A stretch of DNA of 15,663 bases from an uncultured Acidocella sp. (GCF_946222605.1 NZ_CAMIIE010000067.1:1-15663), one strand, 5' to 3'; shown: positions 1 to 6,538, counted from the stretch's first letter. Notes: generated by a model from the sequence alone, not told the origin. Translations and numbers: made by a program.

Positions 1-2
1 AT

Positions 3-140
3 GCCGGGGCGGAATGGGTCGATCAGGAGGTGGTGGTGGACGGCATGCTCGTCACTTCCCGCAACCCTGACGATCTCCCCGCCTTCAACAAGGCCCTGCT
101 GAAGCTCCTGGACTCCCACCAGGGCAGCAAGGCCGCGTAA
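3..140 (+). CDS. PfpI/DJ-1 family protein, C-terminal fragment
   Basis: Only the last 45 codons lie in the window, in the frame ending at the TAA at 138-140. The readable end contains AEWVDQEVVVDGMLVTSR followed by PDDLPAFNKALLKLL. This is the characteristic C-terminus of the PfpI/YhbO branch of the DJ-1 superfamily, the class I glutamine-amidotransferase-like fold. Members are reported as stress proteins with glyoxalase, deglycase or chaperone activity; historically they were called intracellular proteases. The nucleophilic cysteine and its partners lie upstream of the window, so activity cannot be judged here. The gene converges on yacG, with a hairpin in the 41-bp gap. The family call is fairly secure; the precise function is not. 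Confidence 0.8.
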   Translation, partial: AGAEWVDQEVVVDGMLVTSRNPDDLPAFNKALLKLLDSHQGSKAA

Positions 141-153
141 GCGAGGGCGACAA

Positions 154-177
154 TGACGGGGGCCAGCGCCCCCGTCA
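154..177. terminator. Hairpin between convergent genes, probable bidirectional terminator
   Basis: A perfect 10-bp inverted repeat (TGACGGGGGC at 154-163 and GCCCCCGTCA at 168-177) with a 4-nt loop sits in the 41-bp gap between the converging stop codons of the PfpI-like gene and yacG. There is no strong T-tract on either side, so intrinsic termination may be weak. The position and stem strength still favour a terminator for both transcripts. Confidence 0.6.
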
Positions 178-181
178 CATT

Positions 182-331
182 CTATTCCTGGTCCTCATCC
201 TCGTCCTCCGGCGGGGCGGGGAGGGCGTAGCTGTCATTCAGCCAGCGGCCGAGATCGATCTCGGCACAGCGGCGCGAGCAGAAAGGCTTGTGCTCCGGCG
301 TCGCGGGCTTGTTGCAGATCGGGCAGGTCAT
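182..331 (-). CDS. yacG: YacG-type zinc-binding protein (DNA gyrase inhibitor family)
   Basis: This 49-residue protein is too short for many gene callers. It opens MTCPICNKP and continues FCSRRCAEIDLGRWL. The four cysteines at C3, C6, C18 and C22 make the CX2C...CX3C zinc knuckle of YacG, and the following DLGRWL is the conserved family motif. E. coli YacG (about 65 residues) binds GyrB and inhibits gyrase in vitro. This copy has a short acidic tail (EDEDEDQE) after residue 41. Its ATG overlaps the TGA of the upstream RNase E/G gene (ATGA), which fixes the start and implies translational coupling. It is the last gene of the infA-maf-rng-yacG cluster. Family assignment is strong; the physiological role in this lineage is uncertain. 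Confidence 0.88.
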   Translation of the reverse strand: MTCPICNKPATPEHKPFCSRRCAEIDLGRWLNDSYALPAPPEDEDEDQE

Positions 332-1182
332 CGGGGCAAAATCTCATGCAAAGGCGGGCGGATGCGCGGGCGCGACAGCTCGGCGAAGCCCAGATGCGAC
401 AGGCCAAGCAAATTGGGCCGCAGCGGGTCGGCCCGTAGCGCGCATCGTAGCGGTTCGATCAGCCGCTCACGCTGCGCTGCCTTCAGCCCGGCGAAATCGA
501 TCAAAATGCCGCCGCAGAGATTGCGCAGCACAATCTGCCGGGCGATTTCGGGGATCATCGCCTCATTCAGCGCCAAAGGTGCCATATGGCTGGCGGCGCC
601 GGCATCGATATCCAGCAAGGTCGCGGCCGGGGCGGGGGTGATGTGCAGCCTGGCGCCGTGCGGCAATGCGGCCACCGGCTCATAGAGCGCTGCGATTTCA
701 TCTTCCAGCACCGCATCGAACGCCTTGGAATCGTGGCGCATGTGGCCGTCCAGAAAGGGTCGTAGCGTTGCGATTAGCGGGTAGTCGTCGAGCACGATCT
801 CCTCATCCGGGCAGCGCGCGGCGAGGTCCAGCAGCGGGCCGGGGCCGCGTTCGACCAGGCCGAGTGTCTCGCCGGGCGGACGGGGCAGGGCCTTCAGCCG
901 CGGGCCCTTGCCACCTTGCGCCGCGCGGGTGACGGCGACGCTGACATGGTCCCCAATATTCAGGCTTTTGGCCCCGGCGCTGTCGGGCATGAAGCCGCTC
1001 AGCTCACCGCCGAGAGCCAGGAAACAGCCCGCCAGCGCCTTCTCCTTGGCATCGACCCGGGCTGTATAAATGTCCCCGACACCATCCGGATCGTCGCGGT
1101 TCCAGAGGTAAAACTCCACCAGCTCATCCCCGCGCAGCCGGGCGATGCGCACCAGCGCACCGCGCACCGAGGCCGCGATCAC
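328..1182 (-). CDS. Short ribonuclease E/G family protein
   Basis: The protein has 284 residues, much shorter than E. coli RNase G (about 490). Residues about 30-95 look like an S1/OB region (DGVGDIYTARV, then LGGELSGFMPD and LNIGDHVSVAVTR). The C-terminal half carries the DNase I-like catalytic core. LLDIDAGAA (D193) and GGILIDFAGL (D229) match the two Mg-binding aspartates of RNase E (D303, D346), and EIARQIVLRNL lies between them as in the family. It ends with HLGFAELSRPRIRPPLHE, immediately before where RNase E/G usually has its CPxC zinc-link, which is absent here. I chose the GTG start at 1182 because it overlaps the maf TGA (GTGA); the frame is open further upstream but lies inside maf. 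The likely role is endonucleolytic RNA processing, but without the zinc-link quaternary structure may differ. Confidence 0.85.
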   Translation of the reverse strand: MIAASVRGALVRIARLRGDELVEFYLWNRDDPDGVGDIYTARVDAKEKALAGCFLALGGELSGFMPDSAGAKSLNIGDHVSVAVTRAAQGGKGPRLKALPRPPGETLGLVERGPGPLLDLAARCPDEEIVLDDYPLIATLRPFLDGHMRHDSKAFDAVLEDEIAALYEPVAALPHGARLHITPAPAATLLDIDAGAASHMAPLALNEAMIPEIARQIVLRNLCGGILIDFAGLKAAQRERLIEPLRCALRADPLRPNLLGLSHLGFAELSRPRIRPPLHEILPR

Positions 1183-1724
1183 CGCCAGCCCAGCCCGCGC
1201 AGCAGCTTGGCGGTTTCGTGCAGAGGCAGCCCGACCACGCCGGAATAGGAGCCGGCGAGGTAATTGATGAAGCTGGCGGCCAGGCCCTGGATGGCATAGC
1301 CCCCGGCCTTGCCGCGCCATTCCTCGCTGGCGAGATAATTTTGCAGCTGCGGCGCATCGAGCCGGGCGAAGCCGACCACCGACTCGACCACCCGGCAGGC
1401 GATGCGCCCATCCGGAGCACGCACGGCAACCGCGCTATGCACCTTGTGCCGGCGCCCGGAGAGCAGAGCCAGATAAGCGGCAGCCTCCTCGCGCGACTCG
1501 GTTTTATGCAGAATGCGCCGGCCGGCGGCGACCACGGTGTCGGCGGCGATGACGAAGCCATCCGGCTCAGGGCGCAGCTTCTCCAACGCCATGCGCCGCG
1601 CATAGGCGCGGGGCGTTTCGCCCGGCTGGGGCGTCTCGTCGATCTCCGGGACGGCGATGCGGGCTGGTTCGATGCCGATCTGCCGCAGCAGCGCCAGGCG
1701 GCGCGGGCTGGCCGAAGCCAGAAT
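1179..1724 (-). CDS. maf: Maf-family nucleoside triphosphate pyrophosphatase, non-AUG start
   Basis: Maf proteins hydrolyse dTTP, UTP or modified nucleotides to monophosphates as cytoplasmic house-cleaning enzymes. The frame reads LASASPRRLALLRQIGI at the N-terminus, the conserved Maf signature. It continues with EIDETPQPGE, then FVIAADTVV (catalytic-site Asp), KAGGYAIQGLA and GSYSGVVGLPLHET, all diagnostic. The first ATG (1592) would remove the essential SASPRR segment. Between the family N-terminus and that ATG there is no ATG, GTG or TTG, and none in the preceding 70 bp. The start is therefore probably ATT (1724) or CTG (1721), with ATT overlapping the last base of the infA TAA. From ATT the protein has 181 residues, a usual Maf length. 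The 3' end overlaps the GTG of the RNase E/G gene. The YhdE-like (dTTP/UTP) subgroup is likely but not proven. Confidence 0.9.
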   Translation of the reverse strand: MLASASPRRLALLRQIGIEPARIAVPEIDETPQPGETPRAYARRMALEKLRPEPDGFVIAADTVVAAGRRILHKTESREEAAAYLALLSGRRHKVHSAVAVRAPDGRIACRVVESVVGFARLDAPQLQNYLASEEWRGKAGGYAIQGLAASFINYLAGSYSGVVGLPLHETAKLLRGLGWR

Positions 1725-1942
1725 TACTTGAAGCGGAATGTGATCCGGCCCTTGGTCAGGTCGTACGGGGTCATTTCGACATTCACGCGGTCGCCGGCCA
1801 GCACGCGGATGCGGTTCTTGCGCATCTTGCCGCTGGTATGGGCCAGAATCTCGTGGTCATTATCCAGCTTCACGCGGAACATGGCATTCGGCAGCAATTC
1901 AGTGACCATGCCGCTGAATTCGATCATATCTTCCTTAGACAA
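1724..1942 (-). CDS. infA: Translation initiation factor IF-1
   Basis: IF-1 binds the 30S A site and acts with IF-2 and IF-3 in initiation. The protein is a single S1/OB-fold domain and nearly every residue is recognisable: SKEDMIEFSGMVTELLPNAM, then FRVKLDN, HEILAHTSGKMRKNRIRV, LAGDRVNVEMTPYDL and GRITFRFK. I chose a TTG start at 1942. It gives exactly the standard 72 residues and is preceded by GAGG five to six bases upstream. An ATG farther upstream (2008) would add 22 residues not found in the family. The stop codon touches the start of maf, and tRNA-Val lies about 160 bp upstream on the same strand. Confidence 0.97.
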   Translation of the reverse strand: MSKEDMIEFSGMVTELLPNAMFRVKLDNDHEILAHTSGKMRKNRIRVLAGDRVNVEMTPYDLTKGRITFRFK

Positions 1943-1979
1943 ACACACCTCGATGATGAAAAACGGGAAATCCTGCGCC

Positions 1980-2008
1980 CAAATGGGCCGCAACGCTTGC
2001 CGCGTCAA
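1980..2008 (-). promoter_or_regulatory. Weak candidate promoter for infA cluster
   Basis: On the minus strand a TTGACG (2003-2008) resembles a -35 box and is followed after 17 bp by CATTTG, a poor -10. It lies 38 bp or more upstream of the infA TTG start. The -35 match is good and the -10 is weak, so read-through from tRNA-Val is an alternative source of transcription. Confidence 0.25.
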
Positions 2009-2099
2009 GGTTTTTAGGCGCCAAGCCGCCGGACCGGGGCCGCATAAGGGGGCCGCGCCGCAAGGCTAATATGCTGATTTTACAGGGAAAAACCGGATA

Positions 2100-2174
2100 T
2101 GGTGGGCACAACAGGGATTGAACCTGTGACCCCCACCATGTCAAGGTGGTGCTCTACCGCTGAGCTATGTGCCC
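2100..2174 (-). tRNA. tRNA-Val (anticodon GAC)
   Basis: Read on the minus strand, the sequence folds as a complete 75-nt cloverleaf. The acceptor stem is GGGCACA/TGTGCCC, the D-arm is GCTC-AGCGGTA-GAGC, and the anticodon stem is CCACC/GGTGG around loop TTGACAT. The T-arm is ACAGG-TTCAATC-CCTGT, with discriminator A. CCA is encoded at the 3' end (2102-2100). The anticodon GAC reads the valine codons GTC and GTT. Confidence 0.97.
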
Positions 2175-2189
2175 ATATCCGTGGAGGGG

Positions 2190-2218
2190 CTATTAGCGAT
2201 GTTGGGAACAGGAGGCAA
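2190..2218 (-). promoter_or_regulatory. Candidate promoter for tRNA-Val
   Basis: On the minus strand a TTGCCT (2213-2218) is followed after exactly 17 bp by TAATAG (2190-2195). Transcription would begin about 10 nt before the mature tRNA 5' end at 2174. Both boxes are imperfect, but spacing and position fit. The elements lie over the translation-initiation region of the divergent CLC gene. Confidence 0.4.
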
Positions 2219-3584
2219 GAGGTTGGATTACAGGCTGGGAACGCCAATGCGGCGTTTGCCCCATCTGGCGGGGCGTTTCTGGCGGCGGCGCGCGGCTTTC
2301 TGGGGCGGCGCCTTGTTGGTGGGGGCGGTGAGCGTGCTGTTCGCCCAGGCCGCCGACGGTGCCGAACATTTATTTTTTCACTACGACTCGCGATTCTGGC
2401 TGGCGCCGTTGCTGGTGACACCTTTGGGCTATGCGTTTTGCGCCTGGGCGGCGGCGCGGGTGTTTCCAGGCTCGCAAGGCAGCGGCATTCCCCAGGCGAT
2501 CGCGGCGCGGGAAATTCCGCGCGGCATGGCCAGGCGGCGGCTGCTCTCCGTGCGGATGTGCTTTGCCAAGATCGGGCTGACGGTGGTGGCGCTGATGTGC
2601 GGCGCCTCGGTGGGGCGCGAGGGGCCGACGGTGCAGGTGGGGGCGGCGATCATGCTGCAAGTGGCGCGGCTGCGCGGCTTGCAGAATGAGCGTGGGCTGA
2701 TCCTGGCCGGCTCGGCCGCGGGCATCGCCGCCGCCTTCAATGCGCCGCTGGCGGGGGTGGTGTTCGCGATCGAGGAGATGAGCCGCTCCTTCGAGGTGAA
2801 GACCAACGGCATCGTGCTGACCACGGTGATCATTGGCGGCCTGGTCTCGCTCGGGCTGACCGGGAATTATACCTATTTCGGCACGTCCAACGCGGCCATC
2901 CAGGGCCTGGGCGGCTGGGGCATGGTGGTGCTGTGCGGCAGCGCCGGCGGGTTGCTGGGCGGGCTGTTCAGCCGGTTGATGATGGATATCGGGCTGTGGG
3001 CGAAAAGCTGGATCGCGGTGAACAGGCGGGTGCGCGGGCTGGCCTATCCGGCAATGTGCGGGCTGCTGGTGGCGATCCTCGGCATTCTCTCCCAGGGCGA
3101 CAGTTTCGGCACCGGCTATGCCACCGCCAAGGCGGCGGTGGAGGGGATTACGCCGCATTGGTATTTCTGGCCGGCGAAATTCCTGGCGACGTTGATCACC
3201 GCGGTCTCGGGTATTCCGGGCGGGATTTTCGCGCCCTCGCTCTCGGTGGGGGCGGGGCTGGGGGCGTGGATTGCCGGCGAAGGCGGGCGGGCGGCGAGTG
3301 TCGGCGCGCTGCTGGGCATGGCGGGATATTTCTCCGGCGTGGTGCAGGCGCCGATGACGGCGTTTGTGATCATTCTGGAAATGACCGGCAATACTGGCTC
3401 GGTGATCGCGGTGATGCTGGCCTCGATGCTGGGGCTGGGCACATCGAAGCTGGTTTGTCCGCGTCCGCTTTATCATGAGCTGGCGCATGGCTTCATGCCG
3501 CCGCGCCGCACCGCGATGCCGGTGGCGCTGCGCGAGCCGGGGCATGAGGCGGGCGAAAAGCAGCCTGAGGAAAAACAGTTATAA
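2199..3584 (+). CDS. CLC-family chloride/proton exchanger (ClcB-like)
   Basis: This polytopic inner-membrane protein of about 461 residues carries every CLC hallmark. GSGIP (residues about 94-98) provides the chloride-coordinating serine. GREGPTVQVG contains the gating glutamate (about E141). AFNAPLAGVVFAIEEM carries the internal proton-transfer glutamate (about E193). GIPGGIFAPSLSVGAG is the GxFxP motif, and PLYHE (about Y425) supplies the chloride-site tyrosine. Keeping both glutamates argues for H+/Cl- antiport rather than a channel. No CBS domains follow; the tail is short and charged. The start is uncertain. ATG 2199 follows GGAGG at a rather long spacing, while TTG 2223 has a near-ideal AGGAGG seven bases upstream. 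The frame also runs into the tRNA, which cannot be coding. The stop codon lies on the left arm of the downstream inverted repeat. Confidence 0.93.
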   Translation: MLGTGGKRLDYRLGTPMRRLPHLAGRFWRRRAAFWGGALLVGAVSVLFAQAADGAEHLFFHYDSRFWLAPLLVTPLGYAFCAWAAARVFPGSQGSGIPQAIAAREIPRGMARRRLLSVRMCFAKIGLTVVALMCGASVGREGPTVQVGAAIMLQVARLRGLQNERGLILAGSAAGIAAAFNAPLAGVVFAIEEMSRSFEVKTNGIVLTTVIIGGLVSLGLTGNYTYFGTSNAAIQGLGGWGMVVLCGSAGGLLGGLFSRLMMDIGLWAKSWIAVNRRVRGLAYPAMCGLLVAILGILSQGDSFGTGYATAKAAVEGITPHWYFWPAKFLATLITAVSGIPGGIFAPSLSVGAGLGAWIAGEGGRAASVGALLGMAGYFSGVVQAPMTAFVIILEMTGNTGSVIAVMLASMLGLGTSKLVCPRPLYHELAHGFMPPRRTAMPVALREPGHEAGEKQPEEKQL

Positions 3585-3705
3585 AAGTTTTTTGGTGCCG
3601 CTTTTTTACAAAAAAGCGGCGAGGAGGCCTGGGGTTTTGACGGCGCCGTTGCATATGCCCGAGCGTTTTCGCCGCTTTTTGAAAAAAGCGGCACCAAAAA
3701 CTTTT
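3583..3705. repeat. Four-arm inverted repeat acting as bidirectional terminator
   Basis: The segment spans exactly the gap between the stop codons of the CLC gene (3582-3584) and the peptidase (3707-3709). An outer inverted repeat of about 24 bp (3583-3607 and 3682-3705, arms starting AAAAGTTTTT) differs by a single T. Inside are four copies of GCCGCTTTTT/AAAAAGCGGC. These can pair locally (3597-3620 and 3671-3692), or AAAAAGCGGCGA (3611-3622) can pair with TCGCCGCTTTTT (3669-3680). The latter places a T-tract after a GC stem on both strands, as in intrinsic terminators. The core between arms (3623-3668) shows no gene. Confidence 0.75.
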
Positions 3706-3706
3706 G

Positions 3707-5896
3707 CTACCCTGGCTGGAAGCCTGGGTGCCCGGTGCGCCATAAAGTGAAGGCCATGATGTCCGCCGTCTCGGCGTCGCGCTGGGCGCGGGTGGCGCCG
3801 AAGCCGTGGCCGCCATCATCCTCCACCCGAAGCAGGATCGGGTTCTTCGAGGCGGTGGCCGCCTGCAGCCGGGCGGCCATCTTCGTCGCCTCCCAGGGCG
3901 AGACGCGCGGGTCATGCAGCCCGGTGGTGAGCAGCACCGCGGGGTAATCCACCCCGTCATGCACATGCTGGTAGGCATCCATGGCGAACAGATCGTGAAA
4001 GCCGCGTTCGGTTTTGACGCTGCCGAATTCTGGAATATTGGGCGGGCCGTTGGGGGAGAATTCGGCGCGCAACGGGTCCGAAACGCCGACCATGGAAATC
4101 GCCACCGCCGCCAGCTCCGGCCGCTCGGTCAGCAGCCGCCCGACCGTGATGCCACCGGCGGAGCCGCCGACCACCCCCAGCGTGCGATGGCCGCAATAGC
4201 CCTGATCGATGAGATGCAGCGCGCAATCCTCCGCATCCTGCCAGCTGTGATATTTCTGCGCCTTCATCCCGGCCAGATGCCAATCCTCGCCCAGCTCGCC
4301 GCCGCCGCGCACATGCGCCACCGCGAACACCGCGCCCTGATCCAGAAACGGCAGCCAGCGCCCCATGAATTCCGGATCCAGCGCGATTCCGTAGGCGCCG
4401 TAGGCTTCCATCAGCAGCGTCGCCGAACCGTCGCGCGTCAGGCCCTTGCGGTAGAGCAGCGAAAGCGGCACATGCACGCCATCGCGCGCCGGCGCCAGCA
4501 GGGTTTCGGTGGTATAGGCGGAGACGTCGATGTCCGGCTGCGGGGCGAGGCCGGTTTCAGTGATATGGCCATCGGCGCCGGCATGGCAGAAGACGCACGG
4601 GCGCACCCAGCCTTCCAGCGGGAACCACAAGCCCTCCCGGGTGGGAATGGAAAATGCCAGATCGGGGTCGAGCGCGCCGGGAAAGGGCAAGGTCAGCGCT
4701 GTGAGTTTGCCGTCATCGCCGAGATGGCGCAGCCCCGCCAGGCCGGCATCGCGGTCGATCAGATAAAGCCCGTTTTTCGCCGCCATGATGGCGCGGATGA
4801 CCGGGCGGCCGGTGGGCACCACCTCCCGCGCGTCGGCGAAATGCGGGGCGGCGGCGCTGACCTTCACCACCCGGTAATGCGAGGCGTGCTTGTGGGTGAG
4901 CAGGAAAATCTCCTCGCCCCGCACCGCGAAATCCGTCACCTGATCGGCTTGTTCGCAGATCGGCCGCCAGTCCGGCGTGCCGGCCAGCAGAGCGGGCAGG
5001 CGGGTGAAATAGAGCGCGATCTCATTGCGCACGCCTTCATTGATCTGCGCGATGATCAGATCCGAGCCCGGCATGGCGATGAGGGTGGGGCTGTCGATCG
5101 GGGTGAGGGCGATGCCAGGGGACAGGCCCGGCCCGAGCAGCCGGCGGTCTTCGCTCGTTTTCAGCAGATGCAGCCAGGCGCTGGAATTTTCCTCATAGCG
5201 CGCATCGTCGATGGGGACGTCCTGGTTGCGGGTATAGAAGAAGCCGGAGCCATCGGGCAGCCAGCTGGGGTTGGCATCGTCCGTGCGGGTGAGGGCCAGA
5301 GGTGCGATCTGGCCGCTTGAGACCTCCAGCAGCCGCAGCACCGAATGTTCCGAGCCGCCTTGGGAGATGCCGAAGACCAGATGCGTGCCGTCCGGCGAAG
5401 CCTGCCACCAATCCAGCGCGGCGTGGCTGGATGGGGTGGAGAAGCGCATCGGGTCCAGCAGCAGCCGGTCGGCGCCATTTTGCCCGTCGCGGACATAGAG
5501 GCGGGTGGTTTGCGCGTCGGGCGGGCGGCGTTCGGTGAAGATCAGCCTGCCGCCGGTCTGCAGCCCGGCGACGAGGGTGAGCGCGCCGGAATTTTCGGCG
5601 ATGGCGGCGGCCAGGCTGTCGCGGCCGGGGATGCGGGAGAGCACTGCTTCGGCATAGGCGGCCTGGGAGGCGGTGCAGGCGCGCCATTGCGCGTCCTCTG
5701 TCTCCATCCAGCGATACGGGTCGGAGACGCGCTGGCCCCAGAGCGTTTCGGTGAAGGGGCGGGCCGGGAAGGCGAGCTTCTGGTCGGGAACCGTGATCGG
5801 GCGTGGGGTGATATAAGGGCGGGCGGCCCGGGCGGTGCCCGCCAATGCCAGGGCGGTGCCGGCGGCGAGCAGCGCACGGCGTGAAAGGCGAGGCAT
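3707..5896 (-). CDS. Prolyl oligopeptidase-like serine peptidase (S9 family), Tat-exported
   Basis: The 729-residue protein has a twin-arginine signal (LSRRALLAAG, then a hydrophobic run) with probable cleavage after TARA near residue 24, implying periplasmic action. The N-terminal beta-propeller begins near DPYRWME (59-65). The C-terminal alpha/beta-hydrolase part contains AHVRGGGELGEDWHLAG and the triad: GGSAGG with S579, GLHDPRV with D662 and DGGHGFG with H697. Spacing matches prolyl oligopeptidases, which cleave short peptides. The start at 5896 was chosen because it opens directly before the Tat motif and has a GGAG six bases upstream; an in-frame ATG at 5929 would add 11 residues. It is probably monocistronic. 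Exact substrate (proline versus basic residue) cannot be decided from the sequence. Confidence 0.93.
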   Translation of the reverse strand: MPRLSRRALLAAGTALALAGTARAARPYITPRPITVPDQKLAFPARPFTETLWGQRVSDPYRWMETEDAQWRACTASQAAYAEAVLSRIPGRDSLAAAIAENSGALTLVAGLQTGGRLIFTERRPPDAQTTRLYVRDGQNGADRLLLDPMRFSTPSSHAALDWWQASPDGTHLVFGISQGGSEHSVLRLLEVSSGQIAPLALTRTDDANPSWLPDGSGFFYTRNQDVPIDDARYEENSSAWLHLLKTSEDRRLLGPGLSPGIALTPIDSPTLIAMPGSDLIIAQINEGVRNEIALYFTRLPALLAGTPDWRPICEQADQVTDFAVRGEEIFLLTHKHASHYRVVKVSAAAPHFADAREVVPTGRPVIRAIMAAKNGLYLIDRDAGLAGLRHLGDDGKLTALTLPFPGALDPDLAFSIPTREGLWFPLEGWVRPCVFCHAGADGHITETGLAPQPDIDVSAYTTETLLAPARDGVHVPLSLLYRKGLTRDGSATLLMEAYGAYGIALDPEFMGRWLPFLDQGAVFAVAHVRGGGELGEDWHLAGMKAQKYHSWQDAEDCALHLIDQGYCGHRTLGVVGGSAGGITVGRLLTERPELAAVAISMVGVSDPLRAEFSPNGPPNIPEFGSVKTERGFHDLFAMDAYQHVHDGVDYPAVLLTTGLHDPRVSPWEATKMAARLQAATASKNPILLRVEDDGGHGFGATRAQRDAETADIMAFTLWRTGHPGFQPG

Positions 5897-5924
5897 AGGC
5901 GGCTCCAGAATGGTCTGTTGGCGC

Positions 5925-5952
5925 ATCATCGCGCGTCAGAGAGTGCCGTCAA
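5925..5952 (-). promoter_or_regulatory. Candidate sigma-70-type promoter for the S9 peptidase
   Basis: On the minus strand TTGACG (5947-5952) and GATGAT (5925-5930) are separated by 16 bp. Transcription would start about 20 bp upstream of the ATG at 5896. Five of six -35 bases and four of six -10 bases match consensus. If correct, the upstream in-frame ATG at 5929 would not be transcribed, which supports the chosen start. Confidence 0.4.
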
Positions 5953-6004
5953 GCGCCAGTTGGACGATGTTGCGCGCCGCCCTTTGAAAATACTCTGTAT
6001 ATAT

Positions 6005-6538
6005 TCAGTGACGATAACCCGGAGCGGGCGGCCAGTTTTGCAGTGTCTGCCAGTCGTCGCGCGTCAGCAGCAGCTTCGTGCCGGCGGGGCATGGCGAGCT
6101 CGCGGCGGTGGCGGCGCCGGCCCAGGCCAGCACCACGCCGTCCGGCCGGGTGGCGAGGCTGGAGAAGCTGCCGCCGCCCTGGCGCAAGGCGGCCTCGGAA
6201 ATCGTGCAGCCCTGGCCGGGGGCGGCCAGGGCGCTGGTGAGGATGCGGGCGGTGAGCTGGTTGGGCAGAGCCGGCTGGTGGCCGCTGGCTTTGCCCGCCG
6301 CGCCGGCGGGCATCACCAGCAATTGCCCGGGGGCGGGTGGCTGGTGGGTGAGGCGCGCACAGAGCATCAGCGCCACGAATAGCGCGGCGGCGGCGAGATA
6401 GGAGATCAGCGGCGTGCCGGAAGGAACCAGGCGCGGATCCGGGCTGGGCGCTGATAGAACCTTTGATTTCAAAGGCTTGGGGGCAGTTTGGCGAGCGGTG
6501 TTGGACTCATTCGCCTGGTCTTTGGGCGTTTCATGCAT
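6005..6538 (-). CDS. Unrecognised single-span membrane protein
   Basis: I do not recognise a family for this 177-residue protein. Residues 1-40 are polar and proline/lysine-rich without a signal peptide. One hydrophobic segment (about 43-62, LISYLAAAALFVALMLC) is followed by an Ala/Gly/Pro-rich domain of about 110 residues with C111 and C150. The charge pattern suggests the short N-terminus is cytoplasmic and the rest periplasmic, where the two cysteines might form a disulfide. It has a plausible AAGGTGA ribosome site just before the ATG at 6538, and the coding strand agrees with both neighbours. It starts 108 bp after dnaE on the same strand. The competing frames on the other strand lack family likeness or a ribosome site. 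Confidence 0.6.
   Translation of the reverse strand: MHETPKDQANESNTARQTAPKPLKSKVLSAPSPDPRLVPSGTPLISYLAAAALFVALMLCARLTHQPPAPGQLLVMPAGAAGKASGHQPALPNQLTARILTSALAAPGQGCTISEAALRQGGGSFSSLATRPDGVVLAWAGAATAASSPCPAGTKLLLTRDDWQTLQNWPPAPGYRH

Noticed and set aside
1182..1320. Upstream extension of the RNase E/G frame to an ATG at 1320.
   Set aside because: The extra 46 residues lie in the maf coding sequence and resemble nothing in the family. The GTGA overlap gives a natural start.
2370..3545. A 391-residue minus-strand open frame opposite the CLC gene.
   Set aside because: The translation is extremely His/Arg/Gln-rich and low-complexity, typical of reverse-complemented membrane-protein genes.
3806..5320. 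A 504-residue plus-strand open frame opposite the S9 peptidase.
   Set aside because: It is a shadow of the peptidase frame, which carries the full Ser-Asp-His triad. The opposite translation has no family signature.
5918..6401. Plus-strand open frames opposite the unknown membrane protein.
   Set aside because: They are Arg/Gly-rich, with no ribosome site or membrane logic. The minus-strand frame has a good start context and a clear transmembrane segment.
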